Source: Streptomyces rimosus subsp. rimosus (lineage in GTDB: Bacteria; Actinomycetota; Actinomycetes; Streptomycetales; Streptomycetaceae). From it: a stretch of DNA of 64,000 bases. How positions within the stretch are numbered: the stretch's first letter is position 1; each line of letters begins with the position of its first letter. The position numbers and the translations under genes were made by a program. Location of the stretch: assembly GCF_000720725.1 (NCBI RefSeq), contig NZ_JOCQ01000089.1:5195-69194 (forward strand), read 5' to 3'. This document shows, one piece after another, positions 42,755 to 57,976 of this stretch. Under the pieces are notes generated by a model. That model searched no databases. It had not been told where the DNA came from and saw only the letters and a list, made by a program, of their open reading frames with translations.

Positions 42755-43126
42755 TTACTTCTCCTTCTTGGCGCCGTAGCGGCTGCGAGCCTGCTTGCGG
42801 TTCTTGACGCCCTGCGTGTCGAGGGAGCCGCGGATGATCTTGTACCGAACACCCGGCAGGTCCTTCACACGGCCGCCGCGCACGAGCACGATCGAGTGCT
42901 CCTGCAGGTTGTGGCCCTCACCCGGAATGTAAGCGGTGACCTCGATGCCGCTGGTCAGACGCACACGCGCGACCTTACGCAGGGCCGAGTTCGGCTTCTT
43001 CGGGGTGGTCGTGAAAACACGCGTGCAGACGCCGCGGCGCTGGGGCGAACCCTCCAGTGCGGGCGTCTTGTTCTTCTCGACCTTGTCCTGCCGGCCCTTG
43101 CGGACCAGCTGCTGGATCGTAGGCAC
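42755..43126 (-). CDS. rpsL: 30S ribosomal protein S12
   Basis: S12 is at the decoding site and determines streptomycin sensitivity. The 123-residue protein PTIQQLVRKGRQDKVEKNKT... has TTTPKKPNSALRKVARVRLT with Lys at the 43 position and GGRVKDLPGVRYKIIRG with Lys at the 88 position, i.e. the streptomycin-sensitive wild type. GTG start at 43126. It is first gene of the str operon, with a ~190-nt leader. Confidence 0.98.
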   Translation of the reverse strand: MPTIQQLVRKGRQDKVEKNKTPALEGSPQRRGVCTRVFTTTPKKPNSALRKVARVRLTSGIEVTAYIPGEGHNLQEHSIVLVRGGRVKDLPGVRYKIIRGSLDTQGVKNRKQARSRYGAKKEK

Positions 43127-43179
43127 CGTTTCTCCGGTTTCTGTGTGCCAGTCTCGGTAAAGCTAACCTGGAACAGTCC

Positions 43180-43204
43180 CCGACCCACGCGGTCGGGTGT
43201 GTCG
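43180..43204 (-). promoter_or_regulatory. rpsL leader hairpin motif, shared with rpsJ leader
   Basis: Same 25-nt motif as at 33829-33853 (one difference). On the minus strand CCGACC-GCGTG-GGTCGG forms a 6-bp stem, starting 54 nt before rpsL. The remaining leader (43205-43321) contains no ORF and no other clear signal. Confidence 0.6.
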
Positions 43205-43321
43205 AATACTGCAGACCCCTCGCTGGGACGAGGACGGCGGCAGATTGCGGTGTCGAGACCCGGCTTCCGTGCGGACGAGTGCACGCACGGCAGCCCGAGG
43301 ACACCCCAGGCACAAGGTCAG

Positions 43322-43350
43322 AGCGTACCTACCGCATGGGCTGCGGTCAA
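43322..43350 (-). promoter_or_regulatory. rpsL (str operon) promoter
   Basis: TTGACC (43345-43350) and TACGCT (43322-43327) on the minus strand are separated by 17 bp, close to the HrdB consensus. Transcription would start near 43315. Bases 43351-43549 up to the DUF1707 gene show no gene. Confidence 0.8.
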
Positions 43351-43549
43351 AACAAATGCACACGCGAAGGACACCCCGGACTCCTCCGGCGCTGCGGCCA
43401 CCGTAGTGCGATCAGGAGCCGTACGGAAGAAGGCTCCACCACCGCTCCGAGGGCCGTTCGGCCCGCCGGATACGCCGTACGGGTGGGCCGGACACCGTCA
43501 CTGCGGCTTGTACCACGCCGGCGCCGGCTTCGCGCGTGTGACGTTCTTC

Positions 43550-44128
43550 CTAAGCGCGGGCCAGCACCGCCAGCATCATCATCAAGAGGAAGAACGCCCA
43601 GCCGCCGATGCTCAGCCAGCCCAGGACCAGCCCGGCCAGCGCCTGGCCGTCGCCGCGCTCCCCGGAGCGGCGGATCTCGGCACGTGCCTTGTGGCCCAGG
43701 ATCACCGCGGGTATCCCGGTCAGGCCCCCCGTCGCCATGGTGAGGATGCCGCAGACCAGCGCGCCGGTCGCGGTGCCGTTGACGGGCGCCAGCGGGGGCA
43801 CCGGCGCCGGCATGAAGGTCTGGGGCACCGCCTGAGGGGGTGCGAACTGTGCCTGCGGCACCGGCCCCTGCGGCAGGTCCGCGACCAGCAGCTGCAGCTC
43901 GCCATGGGTCTGGGCCTGGTACGCGCGGCCGATCCGCTGCTCGTACTCGTGCTGCGGCAGCCGGCCCTCGGCGAATCCGGCCTTCAGCACGTCCACCGCA
44001 CGCTCCCGGTCGGCGTGCGAAGCGCGCATCGCCGGCGCCTGACCCGACGTCTGTCCCGACGCCTGGGCCGGCGGCTGACCGCCTTGCCAGGGCACCGGCT
44101 GCCCACCCTGCCACGGTTGGTACGCCAC
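43550..44128 (-). CDS. DUF1707 and DUF4190 domain membrane protein
   Basis: This 192-residue protein has a Gln/Pro/Gly-rich start, a DUF1707 helical domain (about 40-95: MRASHADRERAVDVLKAGFA, GRLPQHEYEQRIGRAYQAQT) and a C-terminal DUF4190 with two membrane helices (ALVCGILTMATGGLTGIPAV, ALAGLVLGWLSIGGWAFFLL). Function is unknown; such proteins are common in actinomycetes. The GTG at 44128 is preceded by GGGGGAGG; the ATG at 44167 would put that site inside the gene. It lies between the rpoBC and str operons with its own hairpin on the upstream side. Confidence 0.85.
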   Translation of the reverse strand: MAYQPWQGGQPVPWQGGQPPAQASGQTSGQAPAMRASHADRERAVDVLKAGFAEGRLPQHEYEQRIGRAYQAQTHGELQLLVADLPQGPVPQAQFAPPQAVPQTFMPAPVPPLAPVNGTATGALVCGILTMATGGLTGIPAVILGHKARAEIRRSGERGDGQALAGLVLGWLSIGGWAFFLLMMMLAVLARA

Positions 44129-44254
44129 CTGAGCACCTCCCCCATTTTTGAGCAGTACACCCATCATTCAGTACGCGCCAGGAGATCGCACGGTTCCCCC
44201 GGCCGAATCTTCGGCGCCTCATCGAGCCGTCCGGTCACCGGGGCAGAACGCCGC

Positions 44255-44287
44255 AGGGCGGCCACCCCACAAAGGGGTGGCCGCCCT
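44255..44287 (-). terminator. Terminator after rpoC
   Basis: A perfect 14-bp stem (AGGGCGGCCACCCC, 44255-44268, with 44274-44287) and an ACAAA loop lie 48 bp past the rpoC stop. Confidence 0.88.
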
Positions 44288-44334
44288 GCCGCTACAGCGC
44301 GTGACCGGTGAGCCGGTCACGGCCGCGAGGGACC

Positions 44335-48234
<3,900 letters not shown>

Positions 48235-48330
48235 TGTCGTCAATCCCTCTTTCAGGGTCGAGTCTCAATCATGGTCTGAGGGGGTCCGGGGTGGGGCCGG
48301 GACCTCGCTGGGAGGTCCCGGCCAGACCCG

Positions 48331-51813
<3,483 letters not shown>

Positions 51814-51977
51814 GAGGGGGTCCTTCCGAGGGCTCGGACTCACTACGCGCGTACCGGTCCCGGACCGAACACAGCCGGAGGAAAGGCCCAGGTCAGGGCG
51901 GTTCGGTCGGCATTGCTCGGGCTCGGGTATGCCCCTGGTGACGGGCAGGGAGCAGCTAACAGGCAGCGCAAAGGGTC

Positions 51978-52006
51978 AGTGTAGCCACTCGGCACACTGA
52001 TGTCCA
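51978..52006 (-). promoter_or_regulatory. rpoBC promoter
   Basis: TGGACA (52001-52006) and TACACT (51978-51983) on the minus strand are 17 bp apart. Transcription would start near 51971, giving a leader of about 158 nt. Bases 52021-52320 upstream contain two short stem-loops (around 52050-52085) but no gene. Confidence 0.78.
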
Positions 52007-52357
52007 GAGCGAGTTTCCGGAGACCGGTCCAGCACTGTGATACCGATCTTCTCCCTCCGGGAGGCGGCACCCTCCGTGACGGAGGTACCCCTCTTTGTTC
52101 TTCTCAACGCCCAACGTCTCATGCCTGCCGCAAGCCGTACGCCAAGAGGCGCACCCCGATGCTTCCCTCTTCGCCGGCGATCCATGCCTCGAACCCGGAT
52201 CGCTTCTGGCGTCGCGTCCTGAGAATTGCGCGCTGCGTGCGGTTCGTCAAGGCCCCCCACCCACTGGAAGATCGTCACGGGACGCAGGGCCGCGGGCAAC
52301 GAAGATCACCATACTCGCACGGAAGGGCGGGTCGGCGCAGCCGCGGCCCGAACGCCC

Positions 52358-52389
52358 GAAGGCGACCACCCGCATGGGTGATCGCCTTC
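52358..52389 (-). terminator. Stem-loop between rplL and rpoB
   Basis: Arms 52358-52371 and 52376-52389 form a 14-bp stem with one G-U pair and a 4-nt loop, 32 bp after rplL. It is placed like the partial attenuator of the enterobacterial L7/L12-beta spacer, though here rpoB also has its own promoter. Confidence 0.72.
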
Positions 52390-52420
52390 AGGTTTGCGAA
52401 GAGTCAGCGGACTCCTGAGG

Positions 52421-52810
52421 TCACTTGACCTCGACGGAGGCGCCGGCGCCCTTGAGGGCCTCGGCGGCCTTCTCCGCGGCGTCCTTGGCGACCTTCTCGA
52501 GGACCGGCTTCGGGGTGCCGTCGACGAGGTCCTTGGCCTCCTTCAGACCCAGCGAGGTCAGCTCGCGCACGACCTTGATGACCTGGATCTTCTTGTCGCC
52601 GGCGCCGGTGAGGATGACGTCGAACTCGTCCTGCTCCTCGGCAGCGGCGGCGCCGCCGTCGCCCTGGGCCGGGCCGGCAGCGGCAACGGCGACCGGGGCG
52701 GCAGCCTCGACGTCGAACTTCTCCTCGAACTTCTTCACGAAGTCGGAGAGCTCGAGCAGGGTCATCTCCTCGAACTGGGCCAGCAGTTCGTCCTGGGTGA
52801 GCTTCGCCAT
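52421..52810 (-). CDS. rplL: 50S ribosomal protein L7/L12
   Basis: L7/L12 forms the flexible stalk that recruits translational GTPases. The 129-residue protein has the N-terminal dimer/L10-binding helices (MAKLTQDELLAQFEEMTLLE, LSDFVKKFEEKF), an Ala/Gly hinge (about 40-58) and the CTD EFDVILTGAGDKKIQVIKVV with LGLKEAKDLVDGTPKPV. ATG at 52810, 89 bp after rplJ. Confidence 0.98.
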   Translation of the reverse strand: MAKLTQDELLAQFEEMTLLELSDFVKKFEEKFDVEAAAPVAVAAAGPAQGDGGAAAAEEQDEFDVILTGAGDKKIQVIKVVRELTSLGLKEAKDLVDGTPKPVLEKVAKDAAEKAAEALKGAGASVEVK

Positions 52811-52899
52811 GGTGGCGGTCCTTCCACTAATTCGGCTGGTGCCGGATGTACATTGCGGCGGGCGTGCTGAGCAGACGTGCCCGCTGGACTGAGGAGTGG

Positions 52900-53451
52900 T
52901 TACTCCGCAGCCGCGGCGGGAGCCGGCTCACCGGCACCGCCCTGCTCGACCTTGCTGCGAAGAGCTTCCGCGGTGCGGACCATCTTCGTGAGCGGGGCCT
53001 GGAAGGTCGCCGCGGCCTTGGCCATGGACGCCTTCATGCCACCCGCCAGCTTGGCGAGCAGAACCTCGCGGGACTCGAGGTCCGCAAGCTTCTTGATCTC
53101 GTCGGCGGACAGCGCCTTGCCTTCAAGGACACCGCCCTTGATGACGAGAGAGGGGTTCTCCTTGGCGAAGTCACGAAGACCCTTCGCCGCCTCGACCGGG
53201 TCACCGGTCACGAAGGCGACAGCCGTCGAGCCCTTGAGGTGCTCGTCCAGCGTGATCCCGGCCTCATTGGCCGCAATCTTGGTCAGCGTGTTCTTCACCA
53301 CACGGTACTGAGCGTTGTCACCGAGCGAACGGCGCAGCTGCTTGAGCTGAGCGACGGACAGTCCGGTGTACGCGGTCACAACAGCGGCGTTGGAGTTACG
53401 GAGCTTCTCCGTGATCTCCTCGACGGCTGCGACCTTGTCGGGCCTCGCCAT
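52900..53451 (-). CDS. rplJ: 50S ribosomal protein L10
   Basis: L10 anchors L7/L12 to the stalk base and represses its own operon. The 183-residue product starts MARPDKVAAVEEITEKLRNS, with AYTGLSVAQLKQLRRSLGDN, VVKNTLTKIAANEAG and a C-terminal helix ending in an Ala/Pro-rich tail. The ATG at 53451 is used; the frame is open to 53535 but that part lies in the leader attenuator. An L10-type leader precedes it. Confidence 0.97.
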   Translation of the reverse strand: MARPDKVAAVEEITEKLRNSNAAVVTAYTGLSVAQLKQLRRSLGDNAQYRVVKNTLTKIAANEAGITLDEHLKGSTAVAFVTGDPVEAAKGLRDFAKENPSLVIKGGVLEGKALSADEIKKLADLESREVLLAKLAGGMKASMAKAAATFQAPLTKMVRTAEALRSKVEQGGAGEPAPAAAAE

Positions 53452-53500
53452 GAGCCTCGGCCTCCTTCCGGGTGATGAGGACCGCGCAGAAGGGGCTGGG

Positions 53501-53533
53501 CAAAACAAACGCCCCGGCGCAAGCGCACGGGGC
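53501..53533 (-). terminator. Attenuator hairpin in the rplJ leader
   Basis: On the minus strand GCCCCGTGCGCTTGCGCCGGGGC (53511-53533; read 20 bases as GCCCCG...CGGGGC with GCGC inner arms) is followed by a T-rich run at 53501-53510 (GTTTGTTTTG). This is the only intrinsic terminator with a U-tract inside an operon leader in the window. Confidence 0.75.
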
Positions 53534-53669
53534 ACAACTCGACCGGTCGAAACAGAGTTCTTCCGGGAGATCTTCCTCGTCCACCTGCGCAGGCCGTCCG
53601 CAGCTAGCGGATCCTTCGGTTCCGTACGCCCGTGAAGGCGCGCGGAGACAACCAGCGGTCTTTGGCTTC
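53534..53669 (-). ncRNA. L10-type ribosomal leader RNA upstream of rplJ
   Basis: The minus-strand leader begins near 53669 with CCAAAGACCGCTGG and includes GACGGCCTGCGCAGGTGGA, which resemble the conserved 5' parts of bacterial L10 (rplJ) leaders, and leads into the attenuator at 53501-53533. In that family L10(L12)4 binding favours termination. Seen: the sequence and the terminator; the binding is known for the family; application here is inference. Confidence 0.65.
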
Positions 53670-53675
53670 TTCGCT

Positions 53676-53705
53676 ACGGTACGCGAACGGCCCAGTCGCA
53701 GGCAA
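53676..53705 (-). promoter_or_regulatory. rplJ-rplL promoter
   Basis: TTGCCT (53700-53705) and TACCGT (53676-53681) are 18 bp apart on the minus strand, with start predicted near 53669 just before the L10-leader signature. Confidence 0.6.
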
Positions 53706-53771
53706 ATCCGTTCCCGGGCCCGGCGGCGCGCGGCGCGCCGGGCCCGGGAACGGCAGGGACGAGCGGCGGCG

Positions 53772-54632
53772 TCAGCCCGCCAGGCCGCCGCCCATGGCGC
53801 CGGAGCTGATCTTGGCCGCGTCGTTGACCTGCGAGGCCGGCGGCTCCTCGACGGAAACCTTGGTGCCGTAGTCCGAGTAGAAGACCGTGCTCTCGTAGCC
53901 GCCCTGGTTGTTCTGCATCGTCTCGGTCTTCTTGACGAGCAGGTCGTCCGGGCCGATCCACAGGTCGATGGTCTCGTTCTTCGTGCCGGTCTTCTTGAGC
54001 GCCTCCTCCATCGACTTCATGTCCTTCTCGCTGAAGTCCTTGGAGGCCTGCATACGGGTCAGCTCCGCCACGTCGAAGGTGGCGGTGTAGTGGGTGGCCT
54101 TGGTGCCGCGTACGTCCTCCGTACCGACCTTCTTGGCCTTGCCCGTCGCGAGCAGCAGGCCCACGGACCGCGACGGGTTGTTGTTCTGCATCTGGTCCTT
54201 GAGCAGCGCGAAGACCGGGCTCTTCTGGGCCATCGCGTTGTAGTCGTACTTCATCCAGGGCTTCCCGCCGAGCCCGAGCTTGAGGTACATCGCCTCCGGC
54301 GTGTAGATGCTCTGCATGGGCTTGCCGCCGCCCAGACCGCCCTGCCCGGACGTCTCGACGTTCATCCGCATGCCCTCGGACCAGTCCATCCCGCCCTTCA
54401 TGGTCTGCGTCGTGCCGCGCTGCTTGGTCGTGCTCTCGACCTTGGCCGACTTCTCCGAGCCGGTCTTCTCGGACGCCGTCCGCAGCGCCGCCGCGGCGGC
54501 CTGGACCGGCGAGCCGCCGCCCGCGCTGTCGCCGCCCGCCTTGGTGCCGCCGTCCTTGCCGCCGCAGGCGGTCAGTCCGGCCAGCATGACGACGCCGGCG
54601 GCCGCGGCCGCGGTGATCCGCGCAGTACGCAC
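53772..54632 (-). CDS. Lipoprotein (LppX/LprG-like fold suspected)
   Basis: This 286-residue protein has a lipoprotein signal peptide: MRTARITAAAAAGVVMLAGL then TAC, with the lipobox cysteine at residue 23, followed by a Gly/Lys-rich linker. The mature part (about 45-286) contains repeated Met-rich and beta-strand segments (GMDWSEGMRMNVET, YTATFDVAEL, IDLWIGPDDLLVKK) that resemble the LppX/LprG lipid-carrier or LolA-like fold; this is a tentative match. The gene lies between rplJ and rplA, a position occupied by lipoprotein genes in other streptomycetes. It is likely transcribed alone: a hairpin terminates rplA upstream and the rplJ promoter lies downstream. Confidence 0.85.
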   Translation of the reverse strand: MRTARITAAAAAGVVMLAGLTACGGKDGGTKAGGDSAGGGSPVQAAAAALRTASEKTGSEKSAKVESTTKQRGTTQTMKGGMDWSEGMRMNVETSGQGGLGGGKPMQSIYTPEAMYLKLGLGGKPWMKYDYNAMAQKSPVFALLKDQMQNNNPSRSVGLLLATGKAKKVGTEDVRGTKATHYTATFDVAELTRMQASKDFSEKDMKSMEEALKKTGTKNETIDLWIGPDDLLVKKTETMQNNQGGYESTVFYSDYGTKVSVEEPPASQVNDAAKISSGAMGGGLAG

Positions 54633-54840
54633 GTGTTCTCTCCCCGTTGTAGATCAGCTTTTCGACTGCGGCCGAGCGTAGTGCAGGGGGCTGACAGCGC
54701 CCGCCGCCGGGCCCGGGAGACGTCCCAAACGCCCGGCGTCGCCCCGTACCGCCCGCGTCGCCCCGTACGGGCCCGGAAATCCGTCCCCGTGCGGCCGCAC
54801 GCCGCTGTGCGCCGCCCCGGGCCGCCGCTGCCCGGACATG

Positions 54841-54879
54841 CGTCGGGCCCCGCACCTCGGTGAGGTGCGGGGCCCGACG
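54841..54879 (-). terminator. Terminator after rplA
   Basis: An 18-bp perfect stem (54841-54858 with 54862-54879) and a 3-nt loop lie 27 bp past rplA. Bases 54633-54840 contain no gene and no clear promoter that I can identify. Confidence 0.9.
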
Positions 54880-54905
54880 TACGCGTACGCGCGGCGTCGT
54901 CAGTT

Positions 54906-55628
54906 TCAGACGGCGGCCGGGTCCTCCTCGACGAGGAGGTTGCGGGTGCGGTTGGCGTCGACCTGCACGCCGGGGCCCATCGTGGTGGTGATGGTGGCCT
55001 TCTTGATGTACCGGCCCTTGGCGGCGGACGGCTTGAGACGGTTGATCTCCTCCAGCGCCGCGGCGTAGTTCTCCACCAGCTTGGCGTCGTCGAAGGACAC
55101 CTTGCCGATGATGAAGTGGAGGTTCGCGTGCTTGTCCACGCGGAACTCGATCTTGCCGCCCTTGATGTCGGTGACAGCCTTGGCGACATCCGGGGTGACG
55201 GTGCCGGTCTTCGGGTTCGGCATCAGACCACGGGGACCGAGCACGCGGCCGAGGCGGCCGACCTTGCCCATGAGGTCCGGCGTGGCGACGACGGCGTCGA
55301 AGTCCAGACGGCCCTTGGAGACCTCGTCGATCAGTTCGTCGGAGCCGACGATGTCGGCGCCCGCGGCTTCCGCTGCCGCAGCACGGTCGCCGGTCGCGAA
55401 GACCAGGACCCGGGCGGTCTTACCGGTGCCGTGCGGAAGGTTCACGGTGCCACGGACCATCTGGTCGGCCTTGCGCGGGTCGACACCCAGACGCATGGCG
55501 ACCTCGACGGTCGCGTCGAACTTGGCCGGGGAGGTCTCCTTGGCCAGACGGACGGCCTCGAGCGGGGCGTACAGACGCTCCCGGTCGATCTTCGCGTCCG
55601 CGTTGCGAAGATTCTTGCTGCGCTTCAC
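54906..55628 (-). CDS. rplA: 50S ribosomal protein L1
   Basis: L1 forms the mobile stalk that helps E-site tRNA leave, and can repress rplK-rplA. The 240-residue protein KRSKNLRNADAKIDRERLYA... has EVAMRLGVDPRKADQMVRGT, LPHGTGKTARVLVFATGD and RVLGPRGLMPNPKTGTVTPD. GTG start at 55628 with AGGAG upstream. It follows rplK by ~106 bp. Confidence 0.98.
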   Translation of the reverse strand: MKRSKNLRNADAKIDRERLYAPLEAVRLAKETSPAKFDATVEVAMRLGVDPRKADQMVRGTVNLPHGTGKTARVLVFATGDRAAAAEAAGADIVGSDELIDEVSKGRLDFDAVVATPDLMGKVGRLGRVLGPRGLMPNPKTGTVTPDVAKAVTDIKGGKIEFRVDKHANLHFIIGKVSFDDAKLVENYAAALEEINRLKPSAAKGRYIKKATITTTMGPGVQVDANRTRNLLVEEDPAAV

Positions 55629-55734
55629 TGCTGCTCCTGAATGATGACGGTGGAGTCGTGGTGCGGGCCAGCGCCTGGCCCTGCCACGTGCCCCTGGGTG
55701 CGGCGGGTGCCGCGGGGCGATTGCGGGGTGGCTG

Positions 55735-56169
55735 TCAGCCCTCGACCGTGATGCCCATGGAACGGGCGGTGCCGGCGATGATCTTCGACGCGGCGTCCAG
55801 GTCGTTGGCGTTCAGGTCGGGCATCTTGGTGGTGGCGATCTCGCGGACCTGGTCGGCCGTGATCTTGGCGACCTTGGTCTTGTGCGGCTCGCCGGAGCCC
55901 TTCTCCACGCCCGCGGCCTTCAGGATCATCTTCGAGGCCGGCGGGGTCTTGGTGATGAAGGTGAAGGAACGGTCCTCGTAGACCGTGATCTCCACCGGGA
56001 TGACCCAGCCGCGCTGCGACTCGGTCGCGGCGTTGTAGGCCTTGCAGAACTCCATGATGTTGACGCCGTGCTGACCCAGCGCGGGGCCGACCGGCGGAGC
56101 CGGGTTCGCGGCACCGGCCTGGATCTGGAGCTTGATGAGCCCCGTGACCTTCTTCTTCTTGGGAGGCAT
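55735..56169 (-). CDS. rplK: 50S ribosomal protein L11
   Basis: L11 with 23S rRNA forms the GTPase-associated centre and the thiostrepton site. The 144-residue protein has [40 protein letters not shown] and [20 protein letters not shown]. The proline residues near positions 22-26 that matter for thiopeptide resistance are present. ATG at 56169 with GGAGAGAG upstream; first gene of its own operon after the nusG terminator. Confidence 0.98.
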
Positions 56170-56240
56170 GCTCTCTCCGGGTCCTAGTGAGAGGTTTTTC
56201 GCCAGTCCATCCGGTCATCCGGATGGAGGCATACCGCACC

Positions 56241-56268
56241 ACGATAACGGGTATAGCAGTACGGCCAA
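56241..56268 (-). promoter_or_regulatory. Possible rplK-rplA promoter
   Basis: TTGGCC (56263-56268) and TATCGT (56241-56246) on the minus strand are 16 bp apart, directly after the nusG terminator. The leader of ~65 nt includes a CATCCGG/CCGGATG stem at 56209-56226, a possible L1 site. Confidence 0.42.
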
Positions 56269-56312
56269 AAACCGAGCAGGTCAGACGGTCCCCAGGGGGC
56301 CCGTCCGACCTG
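56267..56312 (-). terminator. Intrinsic terminator after nusG
   Basis: A 12-bp stem (56277-56288 with 56301-56312, one G-U pair on the minus strand) lies 27 bp past nusG, followed by five T at 56267-56271, a classical intrinsic terminator. Confidence 0.85.
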
Positions 56313-56338
56313 TTCGGAAGCTGGTGTCCTGAAGAGCG

Positions 56339-57244
56339 TCAGTTCTTCTGGATCTGGTCGAAGCTCAGCTCGACCGGGGTCTCGCGGCCGAAGATCTCGA
56401 CAAGGCCCTTGACCTTCTTCGAGTCGGCGTTGATCTCGTTGATCGTGGCCTGCAGCGTGGCGAACGGGCCGTCGGTGACGGTGACCGAGTCGCCCACCTC
56501 GAAGTCCAGCACCTGGACCTCGACCTTGCGGGACGGGGCCGGCTTGCCCTCGGCCTCGGCGGCCTCCTTGGCGGCCTTCTCCTCGGCCTCCGGGGCGAGC
56601 ATCTTGACGATCTCGTCCAGGGTGAGCGGGTACGGGTCGTAGGCGTTGCCCACGAAGCCGGTCACGCCGGGCGTGTTGCGCACGACGCCCCAGGACTCGT
56701 TCGTCAGGTCCATGCGCACGAGCACGTAGCCCGGGAGCTTGTTCTGGCGGACGTTCTTACGCTCGCCGTTCTTGATCTGGACGATCTCTTCCTCGGGGAC
56801 CTCGGCCTGGTAGATGAAGTCCTCGACGTTGAGCGAGACGGCGCGCTGCTCCAGGTTGGCCTTCACGCGCTTCTCGTAGCCCGCGTAGGTGTGGATGACG
56901 TACCACTCGCCCGGCAGGGTGCGCAGCTCCTCGCGGAGCGCGGCGATCGGGTCGGCCGGCTCGTCCTCGCCCTCGGCCGCCGCGTCCTCGGCGGTCTCGG
57001 CCGCATCGTCGTCGGCGTCCTCGTCCTCGACGCTCACCGCGGCCTCTTCGGCGGGCTCGCCCGCCTCGGCGTCCTCGGTGTCGAGCTCGTCGGCCGCGTC
57101 GGCGCCCTCGACGATCTCGCGGGCGGCCTCGTCGTCGGCAATCGCCGCAGCGTCGCCCTCGACCTCGGCCGAGGCAGCCGCGTCAACGTCGGCCGCTGCC
57201 GTCTCGACGGAGTCGGCGGCGTCGTTCAGGTTCGGGTCAGACAC
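56339..57244 (-). CDS. nusG: Transcription termination/antitermination factor NusG
   Basis: NusG couples RNA polymerase to Rho or to the ribosome. The 301-residue protein has a long acidic N-terminal extension (about 1-115; repeated Ala/Glu/Asp) that is typical of streptomycetes, then the NGN domain (EWYVIHTYAGYEKRVKANLE, KLPGYVLVRMDLTNESWGVV, TPGVTGFVG) and a C-terminal KOW domain (FEVGDSVTVTDGPFATLQAT, VKGLVEIFGRETPVEL). GTG start at 57244. It follows secE by 72 bp and ends at an intrinsic terminator. Confidence 0.97.
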   Translation of the reverse strand: MSDPNLNDAADSVETAAADVDAAASAEVEGDAAAIADDEAAREIVEGADAADELDTEDAEAGEPAEEAAVSVEDEDADDDAAETAEDAAAEGEDEPADPIAALREELRTLPGEWYVIHTYAGYEKRVKANLEQRAVSLNVEDFIYQAEVPEEEIVQIKNGERKNVRQNKLPGYVLVRMDLTNESWGVVRNTPGVTGFVGNAYDPYPLTLDEIVKMLAPEAEEKAAKEAAEAEGKPAPSRKVEVQVLDFEVGDSVTVTDGPFATLQATINEINADSKKVKGLVEIFGRETPVELSFDQIQKN

Positions 57245-57316
57245 GGTGGCTGCTTCTTCCTGGCTTCAAGGGGTTGAACATGCAAAGGGGCGCCCGCAAA
57301 GGCGCCCTTCGCGGGA

Positions 57317-57610
57317 TCAGCCGAAGACGTACTTGACGGCCTGGTTGAATCCCAAGTCAATCACGGTTACGAGACCGATGACGATGACGACGAAGACGAT
57401 CACCACAGTGGTGTACGTCGAAAGCTGTCCCCGCGTGGGCCAGACGACCTTGCGGAGCTCGGCGATGATCTGCCGGTAGAAGAGCGCCAGCCGGGCGAAC
57501 GGACCCTTCTTGCCGCGCTTGCCGCCGCGACGGGGCTTCTTCGACTCCGAGGCCTCGCCTTCGGAACGACCGCGCTCAGGCATGTCGATGGAGCCCAGGG
57601 CGTCCGTCAC
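57317..57610 (-). CDS. secE: Preprotein translocase subunit SecE
   Basis: SecE clamps the SecY halves together. The 97-residue short-form protein has a basic cytoplasmic start (ESKKPRRGGKRGKKG), the amphipathic helix FYRQIIAELRKVVWPTRGQL and one membrane helix (about 66-86). GTG start at 57610 with GAGGA upstream; an internal ATG ten codons on is possible. It lies between tRNA-Trp and nusG, the conserved actinobacterial order. Confidence 0.96.
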   Translation of the reverse strand: MTDALGSIDMPERGRSEGEASESKKPRRGGKRGKKGPFARLALFYRQIIAELRKVVWPTRGQLSTYTTVVIVFVVIVIGLVTVIDLGFNQAVKYVFG

Positions 57611-57719
57611 TCGTCCTCACCTGAATCCGGGTCGTTGGCCGTGCCGCGCCCGGTAGAGCCGCACGGCGGTGCATTTCAGTACGTACGCGTGCACGCGACT
57701 CGGTGAAGAGTGCGTGTAG

Positions 57720-57792
57720 CAGGGCCGGAGGGACTTGAACCCCCAACCGCTGGTTTTGGAGACCAGTGCTCTACCAATTGAGCTACGACCCT
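57720..57792 (-). tRNA. tRNA-Trp (CCA)
   Basis: The 73-nt cloverleaf has acceptor AGGGTCG/CGGCCCT with one G-U pair, D arm with TAGCTCAATTGGTAGAGCA, anticodon arm CTGGT-CTCCAAA-ACCAG giving anticodon CCA, and T arm GGGGGTTCAAGTCCCTC. The discriminator is G and CCA is not encoded. It lies 109 bp upstream of secE. Confidence 0.96.
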
Positions 57793-57976
57793 TTGTGGTT
57801 CCCCCAACCTACCGCATCCCGACCACTGCACCAGGTGCGAGGTCGCCGGCGGCCTGTTGGGAGCCAACGGTCAGCGAGTGTACGTGCTTCGCGGCCGGGC
57901 GTCGAACAGAAAGCCCCGAGGTGGCGCCTCCAAACCCGTGTGCCCGCCTCCCGGGCGGTCTGGGAACATGCAGTAC

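Noticed and set aside
42755..43126. Possible streptomycin-resistance change in S12
   Set aside because: The Lys43- and Lys88-equivalent residues are both wild type.
53396..53584. 62-codon minus ORF across the rplJ leader
   Set aside because: It lies over the attenuator and the rplJ start in a different frame and has no ribosome binding site; the leader RNA explains the region better.
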